DNA from: an uncultured Clostridia bacterium
GTDB lineage: Bacteria > Bacillota > Clostridia > RGIG6154
DNA: 11,008 nucleotides
Reading direction: 5' to 3'
Assembly (NCBI GenBank): GCA_934446135.1
Contig: CAKSDT010000060.1
Coordinates: 1 to 11,008, forward strand
Within the stretch, counting starts at the first letter, position 1, and every line of letters starts with the position of its first letter. Shown here one piece after another: positions 6,550 to 11,008 of this stretch. Position numbers and translations under genes: made by a program. The notes under the pieces are model-generated. The model was not told the origin of the DNA and ran no database searches. It worked only from the letters and a program-made list of their open reading frames with translations.

Positions 6550-8626
6550 TTTTGGATGTATGGTTTTTAACGATACCGTTATGAAGGCAAGATTGCCGAA
6601 GGAAACTTACAAGGCATTGCAGCGTACCGTAAAAGACGGAAGGCATCTTGATATTAATATTGCAAATGTTGTTGCAAATTCTATGAAAGACTGGGCAATT
6701 GAAAACGGTGCTACTCATTTTACGCACTGGTTTCAGCCGATGACGGGTATTACTGCTGAAAAACACGATAGTTTTATTTCTCCTGTTGAAGATGGCGCGG
6801 GAGTTATAATGGAATTTTCAGGGAAAGAACTTGTTCAGGGGGAACCGGACGCATCGTCATTTCCGTCAGGAGGACTGAGGGCAACTTTTGAGGCTAGGGG
6901 GTATACTGCGTGGGATGCTACTTCATACGCGTTTATTAAGGGTAACACTCTTTGTATACCAACGGCATTTTGTTCGTATGGAGGGGAAGCACTTGATAAA
7001 AAAACTCCTCTTCTTCGCTCGATGGAAGCACTCGGTAAGCAGGCGTTAAGGGTAGTAAAACTTTTCGGCAACGAAGATGTCACATATGTTAAAACAACTG
7101 TCGGCCCGGAACAGGAATATTTTCTTGTTGATAAAGAAATTTATGAAAAAAGACCGGATCTTATTTTTACAGGCAGAACTTTGTTCGGTGCAAGACCGCC
7201 GAAAGGTCAGGAACTTGACGATCATTATTTTGGCACTATTAAAACAAGGGTCGCTGAGTTTATGGCAGAACTTGATAAAGAATTGTGGCAACTCGGTATT
7301 CTCGCAAAAACAGAGCATAATGAAGTTGCACCCGCTCAGCATGAACTTGCACCAATATTCACAACAACCAACATTTCGGCTGACCATAACCAACTTACTA
7401 TGGAATTGATGCAGAGAATAGCCAAAAAACATGGAATGATTTGCCTTTTGAATGAAAAACCGTTTGAAGGCGTAAACGGTTCGGGTAAACATAATAACTG
7501 GTCGCTTTCAACAAACACGGGTAAAAATCTTTTGGACCCGGGCGAAACGCCCCATGAAAATGCACAGTTTTTATTGTTCTTGTGTGCAGTTATTAAGGCT
7601 GTTGACGATTATCAGGATTTGTTAAGAGTTTCTGTTGCGTCTGCCGGAAATGATCACAGACTTGGTGCAAACGAGGCACCTCCTGCAGTTGTATCGATGT
7701 TTTTGGGAGATGAACTTACTGCTATACTCGAATCTATATTAAACGGAGAAGATTATGACGGCGGCGAAAAGTCGCTTATGAGAATAGGCGTTCATACACT
7801 TCCTAAGTTTCCTAAAGATTCTACTGACAGAAACAGAACCTCCCCGTTTGCATTTACCGGAAATAAGTTCGAATTCAGAATGCTTGGCTCATCGGCATCA
7901 ATTTCGGGAACAAATGTAGTCATAAATACAGCGGTTGCGGAAAGTTTATGTCATTACGCTGATGAGTTGGAGAATTCAAAAGATTTTGAAAACGATTTGC
8001 ATAACTTAATTATAAGAACGCTTAAAGACCACAAGAAAATAATTTTTAACGGCAACGGCTATGATGAGGCATGGATAAATGAGGCTGAAACGAGAGGACT
8101 TTTAAACCTCAGAACAACTCCCGATTGTCTTAAATATTACATTGCTGACAAAAATGTAGAACTCTTCAGCAAACACAAAGTTTTGACACCTACAGAAGTA
8201 AGAGCAAGATACGAAATTAAACTCGAAGGTTACAACAAGGTGATATATATTGAGGCAAAAACAATGCTTGATATGTGTAAAAAGGATATTTTGCCTGCAA
8301 TGTCTTCATTCATAAAGAAACTGGCAGAAACGCTTTTGGCTGAAAAAGGTGTCATGCCGGACGGAGTTTTTGACTATGAGGAAGAACAGATTTCGAAACT
8401 CTCGGAACTTTTGCATACTGCATATAAATACACAAAGGAACTTGAAAAACAAATTGCGGCGTTTGATACAAACAGTAGTGCTGAAGAAATTTCATTTATG
8501 TGCAGGGATACAATAATCCCGATAATGGAAAAACTAAGAAAAGCAGTTGATACGGCAGAAACTTTAACCGACAGAAAATATTGGCCGTATCCGGCTTATT
8601 CTGATATATTGTTTAGTGTAAAATAG
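6530..8626 (+). CDS. glnN: Glutamine synthetase type III (GSIII), 698 aa
   Basis: ATP-dependent ligation of ammonia to glutamate, the cytoplasmic entry point for nitrogen. The length of about 700 residues and the N-terminal FGCMVFND and HWFQPMTG (66-73) blocks mark type III, not the 450-residue type I. Conserved active-site segments: GPEQEYF (192-198), NEVAPAQHEL (264-273), NGSGKHNNWS (316-325), SAGNDHRLGANEAPPA (371-386) and RNRTSPFAFTGNKFEFR (434-450). The C-terminal 200 residues are helical and typical of GSIII. No broken motif. Start ATG 6530 is preceded by AGGAG (6516-6520) nine bases away and opens directly into the conserved N-terminus. It stands alone between its own promoter and a strong terminator, with no PII, amt or glutamate synthase gene beside it. 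Regulation may involve the leader, where a short ORF overlaps the start. Confidence 0.95.
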   Translation: MNCVTDNFGCMVFNDTVMKARLPKETYKALQRTVKDGRHLDINIANVVANSMKDWAIENGATHFTHWFQPMTGITAEKHDSFISPVEDGAGVIMEFSGKELVQGEPDASSFPSGGLRATFEARGYTAWDATSYAFIKGNTLCIPTAFCSYGGEALDKKTPLLRSMEALGKQALRVVKLFGNEDVTYVKTTVGPEQEYFLVDKEIYEKRPDLIFTGRTLFGARPPKGQELDDHYFGTIKTRVAEFMAELDKELWQLGILAKTEHNEVAPAQHELAPIFTTTNISADHNQLTMELMQRIAKKHGMICLLNEKPFEGVNGSGKHNNWSLSTNTGKNLLDPGETPHENAQFLLFLCAVIKAVDDYQDLLRVSVASAGNDHRLGANEAPPAVVSMFLGDELTAILESILNGEDYDGGEKSLMRIGVHTLPKFPKDSTDRNRTSPFAFTGNKFEFRMLGSSASISGTNVVINTAVAESLCHYADELENSKDFENDLHNLIIRTLKDHKKIIFNGNGYDEAWINEAETRGLLNLRTTPDCLKYYIADKNVELFSKHKVLTPTEVRARYEIKLEGYNKVIYIEAKTMLDMCKKDILPAMSSFIKKLAETLLAEKGVMPDGVFDYEEEQISKLSELLHTAYKYTKELEKQIAAFDTNSSAEEISFMCRDTIIPIMEKLRKAVDTAETLTDRKYWPYPAYSDILFSVK

Positions 8627-8632
8627 TTTTTT

Positions 8633-8661
8633 AAGAACGCATTGATGTGCGTTCTTTTTTT
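8633..8661 (+). terminator. Rho-independent terminator of glnN
   Basis: AAGAACGCA (8633-8641), 6-base loop, TGCGTTCTT (8648-8656), continuing into a run of seven T (8655-8661). It begins 7 bases after the glnN stop codon. Confidence 0.92.
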
Positions 8662-8679
8662 GTTGCATTTTGTTGCATT
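8660..8679. repeat. Tandem 10-bp direct repeat at the GH78 promoter
   Basis: Two perfect back-to-back copies of TTGTTGCATT (8660-8669 and 8670-8679). The period equals one helical turn, and the second copy includes the weak -35 box. This arrangement suits an activator that binds direct repeats on one DNA face, such as AraC-type regulators of sugar genes, but the repeat may also be chance. Confidence 0.45.
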
Positions 8680-8701
8680 ACAATAGGAAGTATGATATAC
8701 T
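8673..8701 (+). promoter_or_regulatory. Promoter of the GH78 gene
   Basis: TTGCAT (8673-8678), a poor -35 matching only TTG, 17-base spacer, then TATACT (8696-8701) with extended -10 TG at 8693-8694. A perfect 6-bp inverted repeat, AAGTAT-GAT-ATACTT (8688-8702), overlaps the -10. A weak -35 under a tandem repeat, with a palindrome on the -10, suggests a regulated promoter. Confidence 0.6.
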
Positions 8702-8734
8702 TACCGTAACTTTGTATTTAAAGGTGAGAATATA

Positions 8735-10873
8735 ATGTTTGAAAATGCAAAATGGGTGACAAAAAGATACGGTGGACCTCTTACTGCGGAATCCGCACCT
8801 ATGTTCAGAAAAAGGTTTTTGCTTAAAGATAAACCGGTTGAAGGGGCATTATATGTATGTGCGTTAGGGTATGGCGAGTATTACATAAATGGCAAAAAGG
8901 TTCACGAGGATGTTTTGACAACACCTTACACAAATTATGATAAAACTATACTTTATAATAAATATGATGTAACAAAATATCTCAATGAAGGGGAAAATGT
9001 GTTTGGAGTTATTGTTGGCGACGGTCCGTTCCATGTTGAGGAAAAAAATGCTTGGAAGGATGCATGTCAGACCTGGTTTTCAAGTGCAAGATTTATTATG
9101 CAACTTGATGTAACATATCAAAATGGCGAAACGGATTCGGTAGTTTCAAATGCAGACTGTGTGTGGCACGACAGCGATGTTATATATAACGAGTGGAAAA
9201 TGGGTGAATATCACGATAACAGACTTTCAATTCCGAATTGGAGCAGTGCGGAGTATGACGATTCGGATTGGAACGCAACAATAGTAAGTTTTCCGCCCGG
9301 AGGGGAACTTATAAAAAACTATATTCCTCCTATACTTATCACAAAAAGATTGCCGATGAAAGAAATTGCCGAAAATATTTACGATTGCGGTCAGAATCTA
9401 AGCGGATGGGTTTATCTTAAGGTGAAAGGCGGAAAGCCGGGGCAGGAAGTAAAAATTATATACAGCGAGAGATACGAAAACGGTGATTTCAGGCGTGATA
9501 TGATTACGGAACTGACAGAGCATCCCGAAAATAAACACATAGATAAAGTAATTCTTTCCGGCGGCGGAGTTGAAGAATTCAGGCCTAAATTTGCATATCA
9601 CGGATTCAGATATGTTGAAATAGAAAATGCACCTGAAATACTTGAAATAACTGCGGAGTTTGTTCATACGGATTTAAAAAGAATAGGAAATTTCGGTTGC
9701 AGTGATGAAACCCTTAATAAACTCCACACAATGATTGATTGGGCAATGCTTTCAAATTACCATTCTATACCTACAGATTGTCCTCATAGAGAACAAAACG
9801 GCTGGACTGCCGACTCTATGCTTTCTGCACAGCAGGCAATTATGAATTATGATATGAAAGATGTTTATACAAAATGGATTAAAGATATAACAGATTGCCA
9901 GAAAGACAGCGGACAAATTCCGTGTGTTGTTCCTCAGAGCGTTTGGGGATACGGTTGGGGTTCGTGTCCTTGTTGGGATTCGTCTTTATTTATAATTCCT
10001 TACGAAATGTATCAACTTGACGGAAATACTGAAATTGTTAAAACTGTATATCCTAGTTTGGAAAAATATTTTAAATTTGCTGAAAAGGTCCAGGAAGATT
10101 ATATTGTATATAACGGACTTGGCGATTGGGTTGTACCCAGGTACAGAGAACAAGGCTGTAAAAGGTGCAGCGTTTGGATAGTTGAAACATCTTATTATTA
10201 TAGGTTTGCTAAAATAATGTCCGAGTTTTCAGGAATTTTAGGCAAAGATAGCACTAAATATGATGTCCTTGCAGAAAATATCAGAAACGCCTTCAGAAAA
10301 AAATATTTTCTTGAATCCGGACTTGCCGACGAAACTCAGACTGCACTTGCAACGGTTGTTTATCAGGGACTTGCAAATGATGATGAAATTCCTGTTCTGG
10401 TTAAGAAACTTGCAGATAAAATTGTTCAGAACGGATACCATCACGATTGCGGAATATTTGGGAATAAGTTTATATACACGGTCCTTACCGAAAACGGCTA
10501 TGTAGAACTTCTCTATAAACTTACAACAATCAAAACATTTCCGAGTTACGCATATTGGATTGAAACGGGAAACACATCACTTCCTGAAAACTGGGATCCT
10601 AAATATGCTTCTTTGAATCACCATATGTTCAGCGAAGTTGGTTTTTGGTTCTATAAATATCTGGCAGGAATTGATATTTCTTCAAACGGACTTACAATCA
10701 AACCATATTTTGTAAAAGAAATTCAAAATGTTAAGGCGTCAAGAAACGGCATATCCGTAGAATATGATATGGATACCGTTAAGATAACAACAGACAGACC
10801 TGCCAATATTGTTTTAGGTGATTTTGAAATAAAAGTTGACGCAGGAACTTATGAGTATAAAATTTCAAGGTGA
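8735..10873 (+). CDS. Alpha-L-rhamnosidase, glycoside hydrolase family 78, 712 aa
   Basis: Hydrolyses terminal alpha-L-rhamnose from plant glycosides or pectic and bacterial oligosaccharides by inversion. Order of parts: N-terminal beta-sandwich (about 25-185, with YINGKKVHED and the WKMGEYHDNR segment), a second beta domain (about 195-310, YDCGQNLSGW to YHGFRYVEI), the (alpha/alpha)6 catalytic barrel (about 315-640) and a small C-terminal beta domain. DCPHREQNGWTAD (348-360) carries Asp348, general-acid candidate Glu353 and Asp360. TGNTSLPENWD (611-621) aligns with the usual GATTxWExWD, placing the base at Glu618, with Pro in place of the usual Trp before it. No signal peptide, so it acts in the cytoplasm on imported oligosaccharides; no transporter or rhamnose catabolic gene is in the window. 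At 712 residues it is on the short side for the family. Start: AAGGTGAG (8721-8728), six bases before ATG 8735. Confidence 0.92.
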   Translation: MFENAKWVTKRYGGPLTAESAPMFRKRFLLKDKPVEGALYVCALGYGEYYINGKKVHEDVLTTPYTNYDKTILYNKYDVTKYLNEGENVFGVIVGDGPFHVEEKNAWKDACQTWFSSARFIMQLDVTYQNGETDSVVSNADCVWHDSDVIYNEWKMGEYHDNRLSIPNWSSAEYDDSDWNATIVSFPPGGELIKNYIPPILITKRLPMKEIAENIYDCGQNLSGWVYLKVKGGKPGQEVKIIYSERYENGDFRRDMITELTEHPENKHIDKVILSGGGVEEFRPKFAYHGFRYVEIENAPEILEITAEFVHTDLKRIGNFGCSDETLNKLHTMIDWAMLSNYHSIPTDCPHREQNGWTADSMLSAQQAIMNYDMKDVYTKWIKDITDCQKDSGQIPCVVPQSVWGYGWGSCPCWDSSLFIIPYEMYQLDGNTEIVKTVYPSLEKYFKFAEKVQEDYIVYNGLGDWVVPRYREQGCKRCSVWIVETSYYYRFAKIMSEFSGILGKDSTKYDVLAENIRNAFRKKYFLESGLADETQTALATVVYQGLANDDEIPVLVKKLADKIVQNGYHHDCGIFGNKFIYTVLTENGYVELLYKLTTIKTFPSYAYWIETGNTSLPENWDPKYASLNHHMFSEVGFWFYKYLAGIDISSNGLTIKPYFVKEIQNVKASRNGISVEYDMDTVKITTDRPANIVLGDFEIKVDAGTYEYKISR

Positions 10874-10893
10874 CAGAGAATAACGCATAAATA

Positions 10894-10941
10894 ATAAACC
10901 ATAATAACCTTTTGGAGGGTTATTATGGTTTATATTTTTTT
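10894..10941 (+). terminator. Strong hairpin with T run, overlapping the next gene's start
   Basis: A perfect 16-bp stem, ATAAACCATAATAACC (10894-10909) with its complement at 10918-10933, an 8-base loop, then a run of seven T (10935-10941). It begins 20 bases after the GH78 stop and looks like its terminator. The loop and first base of the right arm hold GGAGG (10914-10918), and the ATG of the next gene is at 10925-10927 in the right arm, so the same sequence is also a translation start site. Confidence 0.75.
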
Positions 10942-11008
10942 GTTTTGTGTAGGCGGGGTTGGGTATGGAATAATAGAAATCCTGTGGCGTGGTTATACAC
11001 ATTGGACT
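10925..11008 (+). CDS. N-terminus of a small integral membrane protein, cut by window edge
   Basis: Twenty-eight codons from ATG 10925 to the window edge, behind an ideal GGAGG (10914-10918) at six-base spacing. The product starts MVYIFLFCVGGVGYG, the beginning of a membrane segment, followed by IIEILWRGYTHWT. The block I-E-I-L-W-R-G-x-T/S-H-W is one I recognise from small multi-pass membrane proteins common in Clostridia, usually given no firm function (some are labelled putative ABC transporter permeases). The T run that would serve as a terminator tail encodes the hydrophobic IFLF. The rest of the gene lies outside the window, so length and membrane topology cannot be judged. Confidence 0.7.
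   Translation, partial: MVYIFLFCVGGVGYGIIEILWRGYTHWT

Noticed and set aside
7046..7492. Minus-strand 148-codon frame inside glnN
   Set aside because: It is antisense to conserved GSIII active-site coding sequence, has no recognisable domain, and is explained as a shadow of glnN codon structure.

Overview
The window is AT-rich, with Shine-Dalgarno-led starts, TTGACA/TATAAT-type promoters and U-tailed hairpins, and its gene set fits an anaerobic, endospore-forming member of the Clostridia (Bacillota), plausibly a gut or plant-polymer-associated species. The pointers are a PdaA-type spore-cortex deacetylase, a flavodiiron/rubredoxin protein (O2 or NO removal in anaerobes), a type III glutamine synthetase, and an alpha-L-rhamnosidase of family GH78. 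I cannot name the genus.

Layout, left to right. Positions 1-521 (minus): the first ~173 codons of a ThuA-like protein, cut by the window edge, behind a good sigma-A promoter that carries two abutting palindromes. 623-1114 (minus): an HD-domain phosphohydrolase. 1115-1491 has no intact gene; it holds the HD promoter, an inverted repeat, a relic that looks like the last ~36 codons of a tyrosine integrase (plus strand), and the tRNA terminator. 1492-1568 (minus): initiator tRNA-fMet with its own promoter. 1659-3569 (minus): an ABC-F ATPase. 3678-4478 (plus): PdaA-like deacetylase, divergent from the ABC-F gene. 4529-6322 (minus): four-domain flavodiiron protein, convergent with pdaA and sharing a hairpin between them. 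6530-8626 (plus): glnN (GSIII), divergent from the flavodiiron gene, with a possible 29-codon leader ORF and a clean terminator. 8735-10873 (plus): cytoplasmic GH78 alpha-L-rhamnosidase. 10925-11008 (plus): start of a small membrane-protein gene cut by the right edge; its ribosome binding site and start codon lie inside a strong terminator-like hairpin.

Almost every gene has its own promoter and faces a different way from a neighbour, so this looks like a run of single-gene units of core and metabolic function, not a cassette encoding one system. I found no CRISPR array, toxin-antitoxin pair, defence island, biosynthetic cluster or intact mobile element. The points that deserve a second look are small: the integrase relic beside tRNA-fMet, the C at the discriminator position of that tRNA, the terminator fused to a translation start at the right end, the glnN leader ORF, and repeat-bearing promoters of thuA-like and GH78 genes.
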